A stretch of 64,000 bases of DNA from Salinivirgaceae bacterium (GTDB taxonomy: Bacteria; Bacteroidota; Bacteroidia; Bacteroidales; SZUA-534): contig JAFXQB010000019.1 of assembly GCA_017527435.1 (NCBI GenBank), positions 62,001 to 126,000 of the forward strand, read 5' to 3'. This document shows, piece after piece, positions 1-8,157 of this stretch. Made by a program: the position numbers and the translations under genes. Numbering within the stretch: position 1 is the first letter of the stretch; every line of letters starts with the position of its first letter. The notes beneath the pieces were generated by a model, which was not told the DNA's origin, made no database searches, and saw only the letters and a program-made list of their open reading frames with translations.

Positions 1-432
1 CGCTATTCGGCTGTCGATGTGGTCTCGCACGACGATAACTCAATTCCGTCCACACCCGTCGAGAGTGCGCAAAATATTCTGCTTTTGGCCAGCAACGTAC
101 AGGTTGTCGGGATTGATGAAGCGCAGTTTTTTGACGATGGTCTTGTTGATGTGTGCAACCAATTGGCTAACAGTGGCGTGCGCGTCATTGTCGCTGGGCT
201 CGATATGGATTATCTTGGCAAGCCGTTTGGCCCGATGCCTAAACTTATGGCCATTGCCGACGATGTACTGAAGGTTCACGCCGTGTGCGTCAGGTGTGGC
301 GCGCTGGCGCAATTCTCGCACCGCCTTGCCAAAACCGACAAACTGGTTCTTCTTGGCGAAACCGACAGTTATGAGCCTCTTTGCCGCCGTTGCTTTTTGA
401 AAGCGAAGGCTGAAGACAAAAACGGAAACTGA
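1..432 (+). CDS. tdk: Thymidine kinase, C-terminal part (5' end outside window)
   Basis: Type II thymidine kinase, which phosphorylates thymidine to dTMP with ATP in pyrimidine salvage. The gene enters the window already in frame (first residues [11 protein letters not shown]), so the ATP-binding P-loop lies upstream. Visible are the Walker B-like IDEAQFFD segment, whose Glu (residue 40 of the visible part) is the usual catalytic base, the lasso region, and the zinc ligands in two CxxC-type pairs (CVRC and CRRC near the end). The C-terminus AEDKNGN ends at a TGA at 430-432. A short octamer repeat follows immediately. The family assignment is secure; only the left boundary is artificial. Confidence 0.95.
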   Translation, partial: RYSAVDVVSHDDNSIPSTPVESAQNILLLASNVQVVGIDEAQFFDDGLVDVCNQLANSGVRVIVAGLDMDYLGKPFGPMPKLMAIADDVLKVHAVCVRCGALAQFSHRLAKTDKLVLLGETDSYEPLCRRCFLKAKAEDKNGN

Positions 433-440
433 AAAAATCA

Positions 441-480
441 ATCCTTCAATCCTTCAGTCCTTCAATCCTTCAGTCCTTCA
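441..480. repeat. Octamer tandem repeat between convergent genes
   Basis: Five consecutive 8-bp units of the form rTCCTTCA (441-448, 449-456, 457-464, 465-472, 473-480; r is A or G). It fills the 49-bp gap between tdk and the convergent gene and abuts that gene's stop codon. Similar word-repeat filler recurs in many intergenic gaps of this window. Confidence 0.9.
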
Positions 481-481
481 A

Positions 482-1264
482 TTATTGTCTCTCCGTCAGG
501 TGCTTCCAATAGCGGACGGGCATATCCTGTTTCATTTTACGCGGGTTGCGGCGCGATTCAATGGCTATCGATTTATAATAGGTGCGCCAAAGCGACTGGA
601 AAAGCTGCTCATCGGCATCCATAATGCTTGCGTCGAGGCGTCCGTCGCGGCCGAATTTAGCGTCGTTGGCAAAGGTCACGCGGTTAACGTCGTGTAAATC
701 ATACATATATCCGTATTGGCGCTGAAGGTCGTAGATTATCCACTGCTGGTCGGAAAAACGGTCGCTGAAATGGTCGAGAGTGAGCGGAAGTACGTTGTGG
801 CGCGGCTCAAAGGCGGCGAAGTAAATGCCGTCGGCGGTCTTTTGGAAACGCACGAATTGAAGCATTCGGTGCGCCTCATAGCTGACCTGCTTATACACTT
901 GCGCCAGACGCAGCACATCGGGGTCGCCAAAATTAGTCTCGATGGTTGTTTTTGCATCGGTCGTTTTGCGGATATATCTGAAAATCAGTTCGTCAACATC
1001 ATTAATGCCATCGGCGAGCCAACTGACCGTCAGGCTGTGAAGCGCCATTTTCGACATTTTGCGCTCAAGGTGCGTCCATACGCGCTCGGCTTTTTGCTCA
1101 TCGGTTGTAACTGTGTGTGCCACAGTGCAAAACAGCGGCGCAGGCTCATCTGCGGCAAGCAGGTGAGTGGGAAATGTTTTCAGCTGATAGGCATCGAAAA
1201 CGCACGTCAGCAGGCCGTCGAATGTCTGGTCGTAGACAAATGCCGATTCAGCAAAATCGCTCAT
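482..1264 (-). CDS. TIGR03915/DUF4130-family putative DNA metabolism protein
   Basis: This 260-residue protein resembles the TIGR03915 (DUF4130) family, which is almost always encoded beside the TIGR03916 radical SAM protein, as here. The conserved pattern is recognisable: an N-terminal FVYDQTFDGLLTCVFDAY, a central AHRMLQFVRFQ, and FEPRHNVLPL followed by an HFSDRFSDQQWIIYD block. A TTG at 1267 extends the frame by one codon, but ATG at 1264 is preferred because it overlaps the upstream gene's stop as TGATG, giving translational coupling. The biochemical function of the family is not established; a role in DNA repair or modification is inferred from its radical SAM partner with a helix-hairpin-helix motif. 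No signal peptide or membrane segment. Confidence 0.85.
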   Translation of the reverse strand: MSDFAESAFVYDQTFDGLLTCVFDAYQLKTFPTHLLAADEPAPLFCTVAHTVTTDEQKAERVWTHLERKMSKMALHSLTVSWLADGINDVDELIFRYIRKTTDAKTTIETNFGDPDVLRLAQVYKQVSYEAHRMLQFVRFQKTADGIYFAAFEPRHNVLPLTLDHFSDRFSDQQWIIYDLQRQYGYMYDLHDVNRVTFANDAKFGRDGRLDASIMDADEQLFQSLWRTYYKSIAIESRRNPRKMKQDMPVRYWKHLTERQ

Positions 1265-2550
1265 CAATAAGGTGTTACAAGTTGAACGGGTTGGTCAAAG
1301 TTCAGTTCAAGTTGGCCGACCAATCCCTTTTTGGCGGGTTTGGCCACCAGCAGCGAACGCACATTTTCGGGCTTTAACTCGTTGATGGTGCCCATTATGG
1401 GCAGTTCGCGGCAGTTGATGAAGTATTTCGCTTTCTTCAGAACCACACCTATCTTCTTGAGTTGCAAAAAAGTAAGTGCGCCATATCGCCTCGAGGCCAC
1501 AATCTGCATCGCCGATTTCACACCAATGCCCGGCACGCGCAGAATGTGCTCGTAGCAAGCCGTGTTCACATCGACCGGAAAAAACTCGGGGTGGCGCAGC
1601 GCCCAAGCCAGTTTGGGGTCCACATCGAGGTCGAGGTTCGGATTGGCGTCATCGACAATCTCGTTCACTTTGAATTTATAGAACCGCATCAGCCAGTCGG
1701 CCTGATAGAGGCGGTTTTCGCGCACAAGCGGCGGTTGCTTCAAGGCAGGCAGACGGGTGTCGTAGGTGTTAACGGCCACATATCCAGAATAATAGACGCG
1801 TCGGATGGATGGACGCTGGTAGAATGCCGACGACAGGCGCAGAATGTCTTTGTCGGTGTCGTTGGTGGCGCCGACAATCATCTGCGTGCTTTGTCCCGCT
1901 GGCACAAAACGCGGCGCCGAGCGGTGTCGGCTGCGTTCCTCGTGGCTCTCGAGCACGCCCTGATGAATGATTTTCATCGGTTGGAATATGCTCTCGTAAC
2001 TCTTTTCGGGCGCAAGCATTTTCAGGTTGCTCTCGGTCGGAATCTCAATGTTGACGCTCATTCGGTCGGCATACAATCCCGCCTCGGTTATCAGTTGCTG
2101 GCTGGCTCCAGGTATGCTTTTCAGATGGATGTAGCCGTTGAACCGCTGCGCGCGCAGGTCTTTCACCACTCGCACAAGCCGTTCCATTGTGTAGTCGGCG
2201 TTTTGCAGCACGCCCGAACTCAAAAAGAGCCCCTCAATGTAGTTGCGGCGGTAGAACTCCATTGTTATCTCAACCACCTCGGCGGGTGTGAATGTGGCTC
2301 GCGGAACATCGTTGGTGCGGCGGTTGACGCAGTAGGCGCAGTCGAAAATGCAGTAGTTGGTGAGCATCACTTTCAGCAGCGATATGCAGCGCCCGTCTTC
2401 GGCAAAACTATGGCAGATGCCCACGCCGCCAACGGTATTACCCACGCCCTTGCCGTTGTTGCGGCGCACTGTCCCGCTCGACGAGCACGACACATCGTAC
2501 TTTGCCGACTCGGCCAGAATCTTGAGTTTGTCTAACATTCGCGCATCCAT
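1264..2550 (-). CDS. Putative DNA modification/repair radical SAM protein (TIGR03916)
   Basis: Radical SAM enzyme, about 428 residues. The [4Fe-4S] cluster motif is CIFDCAYC (C-x3-C-x2-C) in the N-terminal third, just after an MLTNY segment typical of the family. The C-terminal region contains a helix-hairpin-helix-like stretch (VPGIGVKSAMQIVASRR), which in other proteins contacts DNA. It overlaps its partner at 482-1264 by one base, so the two are surely co-translated. An in-frame TTG at 2574 lies inside a perfect -7 promoter box (TAAATTTG, 2572-2579), so transcription probably begins downstream of it; ATG 2550 (or 2538) is the real start. Substrate unknown; the family name is based on context. 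Confidence 0.85.
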   Translation of the reverse strand: MDARMLDKLKILAESAKYDVSCSSSGTVRRNNGKGVGNTVGGVGICHSFAEDGRCISLLKVMLTNYCIFDCAYCVNRRTNDVPRATFTPAEVVEITMEFYRRNYIEGLFLSSGVLQNADYTMERLVRVVKDLRAQRFNGYIHLKSIPGASQQLITEAGLYADRMSVNIEIPTESNLKMLAPEKSYESIFQPMKIIHQGVLESHEERSRHRSAPRFVPAGQSTQMIVGATNDTDKDILRLSSAFYQRPSIRRVYYSGYVAVNTYDTRLPALKQPPLVRENRLYQADWLMRFYKFKVNEIVDDANPNLDLDVDPKLAWALRHPEFFPVDVNTACYEHILRVPGIGVKSAMQIVASRRYGALTFLQLKKIGVVLKKAKYFINCRELPIMGTINELKPENVRSLLVAKPAKKGLVGQLELNFDQPVQLVTPY

Positions 2551-2571
2551 ACCGCAGTTTTTGTATAGTGG

Positions 2572-2579
2572 CAAATTTA
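2572..2579 (-). promoter_or_regulatory. -7 promoter box for the radical SAM/TIGR03915 operon
   Basis: TAAATTTG on the minus strand matches the Bacteroidota -7 consensus TAnnTTTG exactly and lies 22 bp upstream of the ATG at 2550. I see no good -33 TTTG at 19-21 bp. Its position rules out the TTG at 2574 as a start. Confidence 0.6.
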
Positions 2580-2732
2580 CATTTTATAACTACGGAACAC
2601 GCGGGAAAAACCGGAATAATTCCGCCAGCGGATAATGTTTTTCTCTAACCGGTTTTATCCGATTCAAACCGATATTTATCCACAAGTGGATAATGATTGG
2701 AATTGTTGCTGCGTGGGAATTTTTAGAAAATC

Positions 2733-2820
2733 CGCCTGAAAGGCGCTAATAATCATAACCGTATGCAAGCGAAGCACGGCTTACGGTAAATGTCGAGACT
2801 TGATTCTCGCCTGAAAGGCG
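2733..2820. repeat. REP-like element: two CGCCTGAAAGGCG palindromes
   Basis: Exact copies of CGCCTGAAAGGCG occur at 2733-2745 and 2808-2820, 75 bp apart. Between them is ACCGTATGCAAGCGAAGC followed by CGGCTTACGGT. A related arrangement (GTCTGAAAGAC and AGTCTTTCAGACT palindromes plus an AAGCGAAGC block) occurs at 45303-45460, so this is a dispersed element. No transposase is present in the window. Confidence 0.7.
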
Positions 2821-2888
2821 ATACTTTTAGTTTAGTTCAACAGCTTTGTCGGCGATGCTTTTTGAAGGCTGTGGCTGATGATGTGGCA

Positions 2889-2921
2889 ATAAAAAACGGG
2901 CCAACGCAATGCGCCGCCCGT
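2889..2921 (-). terminator. Rho-independent terminator of the aminotransferase operon
   Basis: On the minus strand ACGGGC and GCCCGT form a stem around a 14-nt loop, followed directly by a T-rich run (TTTTTTATT). It lies about 42 bp past the aminotransferase stop codon. Confidence 0.7.
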
Positions 2922-2937
2922 ATTTTATTCTAATTAC

Positions 2938-2965
2938 TAACTCCTAACTCCTAAATCCTAACTCA
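2938..2965. repeat. Heptamer tandem repeat (TAACTCC)
   Basis: Four 7-bp units: TAACTCC, TAACTCC, TAAATCC, TAACTCA. The last unit runs into the aminotransferase stop codon (2963-2965). Same class of short-word filler as at 441-480. Confidence 0.8.
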
Positions 2966-4162
2966 AATCGTCCTTCCCGGATACTGCTCAAGCGCAACGG
3001 CCAGCACGTTGAGAGCCTGCGCCAAATCCTCTTTCTTTAGCACGTAAGCGATGCGCGCCTCGTTGCGGCCCAGTTCGGGTGTGGTGTAGAATCCACTTGC
3101 GGGGGCCAACATAACTGTCTGACCTTCATATTCAAAGTCGCGCAGAAGCCACTCGCAAAACTTGTCGATGTCGTCCACGGGCAGTTTTGCCACCGTGTAG
3201 AACGCGCCCATTGGAATCGGCGTGTAGCAGCCTGGAATCTTGTTCAGCCCGTCAATCAGGAACTTACGGCGCTCAACAAACTCGTCGTAGGTGTCGAGCA
3301 TATACTCTTCGGGCGTATCGATTGAAGCCTCGGCGATAATCTGTCCGATGAGCGGCGGGCTCAACCTTGCCTGGCAGAATTTCATAACGCTTGCGCGGAC
3401 TTCTTCGTTCTTTGTGATGAGCGCGCCAATGCGGATACCGCACTCGCTGTATCGTTTTGAAACAGAGTCGATTAAAATTACATTCTGTTCAATTCCCTCA
3501 AGGTTGAACGCCGAAATGTAGGGCGCACCCGTGTAGCAGAACTCGCGGTAAACCTCGTCAGAGAAAAGGAACAGGTTGTATTTCTTCACAATGTCGCGCA
3601 ACTGGTTCATTTCCTTGCGGGTATAAAGGTAGCCCGTCGGGTTGTTGGGGTTGCAGATTAGGATGCCCTTTGTGCGTTCGGTAATCAGCGCCTCAAATTT
3701 GTCCATTGATGGCAGAGCAAAACCGTCGTCGATGCTCGACGGAATGGTTTTGATGACCGCACCAGCCGAAATCGCGAAAGCCATATAGTTGGCGTAAGCG
3801 GGCTCTGGCACAATGATTTCGTCGCCTGGGTCAAGGCACGACATAAACGAGAACAGCACCGCCTCCGAGCCGCCCGTGGTGATAATGATGTCCTCAACGT
3901 TGGCGTTGATGTTGAACTTGGCGTAGTACGAAACCAACTTCGCGCGAAGGCTCAAAAGTCCCTCACTTGGACTGTATTCCAATATTTTACGGTCGATTTT
4001 CCTCATTGCTTCCAGACCAACTTCAGGTGTCGGCAGGTCGGGCTGGCCAATGTTCAGGTGATAAACCTTGATTCCCTTCTTTTTTGCAGCGTTTGCAAGC
4101 GGAACCAGTCGTCTGATTGGCGACGACGGCATAATTATTCCGCGTTCTGATATTTTTGGCAT
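2963..4162 (-). CDS. PLP-dependent class I/II aminotransferase
   Basis: Fold-type I aminotransferase, 399 residues, a normal length for the family. It shows the substrate/PLP landmarks: NIGQPDLPTP near the N-terminus, TTGGSEAVLFSF, the CNPNNPTGYLYT motif, SDEVYREFCY with the pyridine-ring Asp, and SVSKRYSECGIRIG with the Schiff-base lysine. R in NEARIAYVL near the end fits the carboxylate-binding Arg. The amino-acid substrate cannot be named. The start is ATG at 4162, two bases after the stop of the DUF1573 gene, so the two genes form an operon. A terminator follows at 2889-2921. Confidence 0.9.
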   Translation of the reverse strand: MPKISERGIIMPSSPIRRLVPLANAAKKKGIKVYHLNIGQPDLPTPEVGLEAMRKIDRKILEYSPSEGLLSLRAKLVSYYAKFNINANVEDIIITTGGSEAVLFSFMSCLDPGDEIIVPEPAYANYMAFAISAGAVIKTIPSSIDDGFALPSMDKFEALITERTKGILICNPNNPTGYLYTRKEMNQLRDIVKKYNLFLFSDEVYREFCYTGAPYISAFNLEGIEQNVILIDSVSKRYSECGIRIGALITKNEEVRASVMKFCQARLSPPLIGQIIAEASIDTPEEYMLDTYDEFVERRKFLIDGLNKIPGCYTPIPMGAFYTVAKLPVDDIDKFCEWLLRDFEYEGQTVMLAPASGFYTTPELGRNEARIAYVLKKEDLAQALNVLAVALEQYPGRTI

Positions 4163-4164
4163 TT

Positions 4165-4572
4165 CTATTCTTTATTTTCGGTTTCTTCCATTGTACCCTT
4201 GATATTCAGTTCGATAGGCTCGGTACTGAAGTTGGTGTACACATATATTGTCTTGCTGAAAATGCCCACTCGCGAAGCGTCGTAGGCAACTTTCACGGTT
4301 GCTATTTTGCCGCTTTTCACAGGGCGTTTCGAGTAGGTTGGCGTGGTGCAGCCGCACGATGTGCTGATGTTGCTGATAACCAGCGCCAAAGTGCTGTCGT
4401 TCTTTATGTTAAACTCGAATTCGGTTTTAGTGTATTGCGGATGAGTGCCGAAATCGTGTGTCATTTCGTTGATGCTCAGGTGCATACCAGGAATTGGCTG
4501 CCACTCTTGCACTTGTGCGTTTGCCGCGCCCAACATTAGAGCCATTGCGGCAATCAAAAAAGTCTTTTTCAT
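4165..4572 (-). CDS. DUF1573-type secreted protein
   Basis: A 135-residue exported protein: a classical signal peptide (MKKTFLIAAMALMLGAANAQ) followed by a single immunoglobulin-like domain of the DUF1573 type common in Bacteroidota. The characteristic features are INEMTHDFGTHPQYTKTEFEFNIKN and ISTSCGCTTPTYSKRPV, the SCGCT motif being diagnostic. Probably periplasmic or cell-surface. The function of the family is unknown. It is the first gene of a two-gene unit with the aminotransferase (2-bp gap), which may simply be shared transcription. A perfect -7 box lies about 25 bp upstream. Confidence 0.85.
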   Translation of the reverse strand: MKKTFLIAAMALMLGAANAQVQEWQPIPGMHLSINEMTHDFGTHPQYTKTEFEFNIKNDSTLALVISNISTSCGCTTPTYSKRPVKSGKIATVKVAYDASRVGIFSKTIYVYTNFSTEPIELNIKGTMEETENKE

Positions 4573-4595
4573 TGTTATCGAATTTCAAAAGTCCA

Positions 4596-4603
4596 CAAAA
4601 ATA
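4596..4603 (-). promoter_or_regulatory. -7 promoter box for DUF1573-aminotransferase operon
   Basis: TATTTTTG on the minus strand matches TAnnTTTG, 24 bp upstream of the ATG at 4572. A -33 TTTG at the expected distance is not obvious. Confidence 0.5.
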
Positions 4604-4647
4604 TCATTTTAACAAATCATTATGCCGATTCTCATAAAATAATGCGG

Positions 4648-7503
4648 CTAATCAACCCTCACTTTTATCGCGCCCTGCCGCGTGCCAACAATGTAGATGC
4701 CGCTGTGTGGCGCGCTTATCGCGATGCGTCGGGCGGGTCGGGCGGTGGCAATCAGCCTTCCAGCAATGTCGAACACGGTCACCGTCGCGTCGGCGTTCTC
4801 AACCACAATGGTGCGCCCAATGGTGTAGGCGGTCAAGCCGATGTTGGTTTCCGAGATTCCAACCGTTGTGGTGTCGGGCTCTTGCGGCTTTTGTTCCTCG
4901 GGTTTTTGCTCTTCGGGTTTCGTTTGTTTGGGCTTCAGTGGCCTGACGAGTTTCACAATGTCGTCAGCCGAACGTGGAATCAGCCTGTAACTGTTGTCGG
5001 CCGATGTGTAGTACACAATTCCCGTGATGCGGTACATTGAGTCGATTTCGAGAGCAAAGTCGCTGATTCTGTATTTGTTATAGACGAGAATGCTGTTTGT
5101 TGAGTCGCTCACCGAGAACAGATTATCGAACCCGTCAGTGCAGACCACGCTGTCAATGGTGACAATAGCGTCTTGGAAGGAAACCGATATGGCGTCTTCG
5201 GCAATAATTGTGTCGGTTATTACTTTACCGCCTGATTGCGTGATGGTTAGGCTCTCGAGTTCTTCGATTCGTATGCTGTTCGGTAATTCGGTCACCCGTC
5301 CTGTAACTTGAATTTTGTCACCAATCTTCGTGTTTCCTGCGAATTTGTTATCCGTATCAATCACCATAATTCCCGACCACATTCCGGCGCTGTCTTGAAT
5401 GTAAAGTTCAGTGTTTTTGGCCGTTGAGTTGGCAAAAGTGACTGTTCCATTGGTGGTTACAAATTTGCCGATGTACGGATTGGAATTGCTGTTGTTATGC
5501 TTGATTTGTCCGATGGTGCAGAATGTTGATTGTACTGTAAATTGGTCAATTACAACCTTATAGCGGTGTTCCGATTCGTCTTCGGCTTTGACCGTAACAA
5601 ATACCGAATCAAGCGGATTAAATAATTGTAAATCAGCGGTATCAACAACGTTGTCATTAATCATGACTGTTGCCTTTGCCTTATTGTCGTTTGTCGCAAC
5701 AGAAATGCGTTTTGGTGTTGTTAAATCTTTGAAAAACAATGTGTCGGCATTCAATCCATTTTGCTCGTCAATTACAAAGTTAGCCAAGGTGGTGTCGTTG
5801 CTGTAGAGATAAATATCTTCTTCAACTTCCGAACGTGGCCAAATTTCTTTTCTTCCTTTTGTGCCAATTCCAACAGCGCCCGTAATGTTGTGTTTTCTAC
5901 CTTCTTTTAGCAAATTGTTTGTGTTTGAAAATAAATAGTTGGCATATACAATAGAGTCTTTCCCTTTGTAAAATATTCGGTTTATGTTGATTACGCTGTC
6001 GATTCTTACAATAAGGTTTGTGAGCCCTTTGTTTGTGTTGATTTCGGGTAATGTGACAATTTTGGGTTCAGGTAGTTGATTTCCCGAATTGATAATACTA
6101 ACAATTGTTGGGGCGGCGTTGCTTCCCATTTTTACCATTCCATTTGTTGAGCCAATAACCCCTTCAGCGTACACGCTGTCACCAATAGCAACACCTGTGT
6201 TTGAATAGGTTATATATGTGGCGCAAAAATAGCCCGAGCCGTCTTGAATTGTGAATGTCTGTGATTTTGTGCCTGTTACAATGCCCTTTACCCTTACATT
6301 CTTGAAATTAGGGGCGCCTTTGTTTGTTGTGTCTGTCAGCAGTCGGTCGATTGTGATGGTAGGAACGATTGTGAAATTCGCCGACAGTTCGCTTTCAGTT
6401 TCACCGCTGATAACTTTCAATTTATAATCAATGGCGTAAGTTTTATTGTCGGGGGCTGTGCCGTTGCCAATCCGAATGTCGGTTTCACCGCTTGTAATAT
6501 CAATTGGATAGCTGAAAATCTTTTTGTTGGCTTTGAACAGTATTATGCTGTCAAGTTCGGTAGCGGCACTGATATTTTCGGTTGTCCATTTTATGTTGGC
6601 CGTTTCGCCCCAATAATATTTGTCACTTATTTCGCCTAGAGTGATGATTTTCTGCACAGCCGAGAGTGTTGTGGCACTGATGGTTGTCACGTTTTCCTGC
6701 ACATTGTCGGCTGTGTCTTTTGCAATCAGATATATGTTGTAGGTTGTTTCCGACTCAAGTTCTGAAATAGTTGACGTGTACTCGGTGTTACCATTTTCAA
6801 TGGTTAGTGTTTTATCTGATGCCAACAATTCTTCCTTCGTAGGCGCAGTTCCGCCTTCTGCCACTACTTGATAGAAAACTGTGCAAGGTTCGCTTGCTTT
6901 CACTTTCAAGTCGAAACTTGATTTTGTTGTATTTTCAGTTTTGGGGTAATTGGTTGAAAATGTTGGTGGGGTAATGTCTTCTATCGGTGTATTACCTTGT
7001 GTGTAAACGATTTTGATGCTTACTATTTGGCAATTTGCCGAACTAGTCGAAAGTTGAAAATATCCTAATCCTTGTGTCGTATTTGTTACCGTATCCGATT
7101 GGTTTTTCCCTTTAACTGTGGTGTTGCTTGAATTTGTGTATCGATATATGGTAGTGTCAGCAAAATACACTCCAAATTTTGCCGATGCCGCAACCCCTGA
7201 TGAGTATGAGACAATAACCGAATCTATATGGCCAAGAGATTCTGTATTATATAAGTAGCCCTTTCCTGAAGCAAACATCAAATAATTAGCCTTATTCCCT
7301 TTGTAAATCCCGGCTGCGCCAAATTCGAAGTTGCCATCCGTGTGTGTTGTTGCTGTTGGGTTTCCGTCTTTTTCGGGGAAAGCGGGTGAAAATGTATCAT
7401 TGTAACGAATTGTAATTGATTCGCACAAACCATAAAAAGGCCAACCTGCAAAAGCAATCAGTAAGCCTATTGAAATCAATATTTTCCGCGTGTTTATCTT
7501 CAT
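4648..7503 (-). CDS. Large secreted multidomain protein with type IX-like C-terminal sorting domain
   Basis: About 951 residues. The best start is ATG 7503, which opens a signal peptide (MKINTRKILISIGLLIAFAGWPFYG); the longer frame to 7539 adds 12 unlikely residues. After an N-terminal beta domain (about 30-170) come a chitobiase/fibronectin-like module (PPTFSTNYPKTENTTKSSFDLKVKASEP), then OB-fold/DUF5689-like modules (KNVRVKGIVTGTKSQTFTIQDGSG; GKFVTTNGTVTF; GDKIQVTGRVTEL). A proline/glutamate linker with PEEQKPEEQKPQEP precedes the last about 75 residues (TVFDIAGRLIATARP...HSGIYIVGTRQGAIKVRV), which look like a type IX sorting domain. Probably surface-exposed; an enzymatic role is not visible. 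porX in this window supports a type IX system. Confidence 0.75.
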   Translation of the reverse strand: MKINTRKILISIGLLIAFAGWPFYGLCESITIRYNDTFSPAFPEKDGNPTATTHTDGNFEFGAAGIYKGNKANYLMFASGKGYLYNTESLGHIDSVIVSYSSGVAASAKFGVYFADTTIYRYTNSSNTTVKGKNQSDTVTNTTQGLGYFQLSTSSANCQIVSIKIVYTQGNTPIEDITPPTFSTNYPKTENTTKSSFDLKVKASEPCTVFYQVVAEGGTAPTKEELLASDKTLTIENGNTEYTSTISELESETTYNIYLIAKDTADNVQENVTTISATTLSAVQKIITLGEISDKYYWGETANIKWTTENISAATELDSIILFKANKKIFSYPIDITSGETDIRIGNGTAPDNKTYAIDYKLKVISGETESELSANFTIVPTITIDRLLTDTTNKGAPNFKNVRVKGIVTGTKSQTFTIQDGSGYFCATYITYSNTGVAIGDSVYAEGVIGSTNGMVKMGSNAAPTIVSIINSGNQLPEPKIVTLPEINTNKGLTNLIVRIDSVININRIFYKGKDSIVYANYLFSNTNNLLKEGRKHNITGAVGIGTKGRKEIWPRSEVEEDIYLYSNDTTLANFVIDEQNGLNADTLFFKDLTTPKRISVATNDNKAKATVMINDNVVDTADLQLFNPLDSVFVTVKAEDESEHRYKVVIDQFTVQSTFCTIGQIKHNNSNSNPYIGKFVTTNGTVTFANSTAKNTELYIQDSAGMWSGIMVIDTDNKFAGNTKIGDKIQVTGRVTELPNSIRIEELESLTITQSGGKVITDTIIAEDAISVSFQDAIVTIDSVVCTDGFDNLFSVSDSTNSILVYNKYRISDFALEIDSMYRITGIVYYTSADNSYRLIPRSADDIVKLVRPLKPKQTKPEEQKPEEQKPQEPDTTTVGISETNIGLTAYTIGRTIVVENADATVTVFDIAGRLIATARPARRIAISAPHSGIYIVGTRQGAIKVRVD

Positions 7504-7614
7504 TGTGCGTCTGTACAACAAACCCTTGAAGATAAGCAATTTTTGTTATCGATGGTCGTAAAAAATAAGTTCCGAGAAAATCGGGATTATTGTATGTTTT
7601 GTTTTACGGCGTAA

Positions 7615-8157
7615 TTATATCCGTGTCAACTCTTCGAACATCGGCTTAAACCTTTCGTTGTAAATGGTTTGGCAGAAGTGTGGCATCTCGTTGCGGTAGG
7701 TGTCGAGCATTCTTTGGTTGTTGTTGAGTGAGTATGTTGCGTTGGCCAGGCGGTCGCAAAGCTTTACAAATATTGCAATCTCGTTCTCTCGTATTCCCTT
7801 GTAATACTTCTCGTTGGCACGTTCGGCACGGGTGCGGCCTTTCTCGTTGGTTACGGCATAAACAGCTTCGGCAACCGCTTCGCCGCAATGTTTTTTCACA
7901 TCGTTGTATGTTTGGCGAGTGTCTTCAATTGTGTCGTGAGTCCAGCAGGCAGCAAGCGCGGTGTCAACTTCGTCGGCATTGAGCAGATGGGCGAATTTGC
8001 AGCCAAAGTCGTACACCATTTTCAAGTGGATAGTGTAGGGGTGGGTGTCGTATTTATGGTTGGTGCCAAGGTGACACTCGGCGGCGTATTCCATTGCAAT
8101 CCTTATTGCATCGGAATCGAAGCCAGGGGTCAGTTTGCAGAATTCGTCCAGCTTCAT
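7615..8157 (-). CDS. HD-domain protein resembling small alarmone hydrolases
   Basis: A 180-residue stand-alone HD protein. The pattern YAAECHLGTNHKYDTHPYTIHL...ACWTHDTIEDT follows the SpoT/MESH1 hydrolase layout (H, then HP..IH, then HD..ED), and VKLCDRLANATYS supplies the later conserved Asp. This suggests Mn-dependent hydrolysis of a phosphorylated nucleotide such as (p)ppGpp, but the substrate is an inference and no synthetase domain is present. Its ATG overlaps the stop of gmhA by 4 bp (ATGA, 8154-8157), so the two are translationally coupled. The function of this pairing is unclear. Confidence 0.75.
   Translation of the reverse strand: MKLDEFCKLTPGFDSDAIRIAMEYAAECHLGTNHKYDTHPYTIHLKMVYDFGCKFAHLLNADEVDTALAACWTHDTIEDTRQTYNDVKKHCGEAVAEAVYAVTNEKGRTRAERANEKYYKGIRENEIAIFVKLCDRLANATYSLNNNQRMLDTYRNEMPHFCQTIYNERFKPMFEELTRI

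Larger units (their letters stand above)
2575..2962. other. Long intergenic region with REP-like palindromes
   Basis: This 388-bp gap has no convincing gene. It holds the radical SAM promoter, a TTATCCAC-AA-GTGGATAA palindrome (2676-2693), two copies of the 13-bp palindrome CGCCTGAAAGGCG flanking an AAGCGAAGC block, the aminotransferase terminator, and a heptamer repeat at the right edge. Confidence 0.8.

Noticed and set aside
441-480. Octamer repeat considered as a CRISPR array
   Set aside because: Units are 8 bp with no spacers and no cas genes.
1462-2535. A 357-codon plus-strand frame opposite the radical SAM gene
   Set aside because: Antisense shadow; the minus strand carries the clear CxxxCxxC radical SAM protein.
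2676-2693. TTATCCACA (DnaA-box consensus) within an inverted repeat
   Set aside because: Only one perfect 9-mer, no cluster of boxes, no AT-rich unwinding region and no dnaA nearby, so not supported as an origin.
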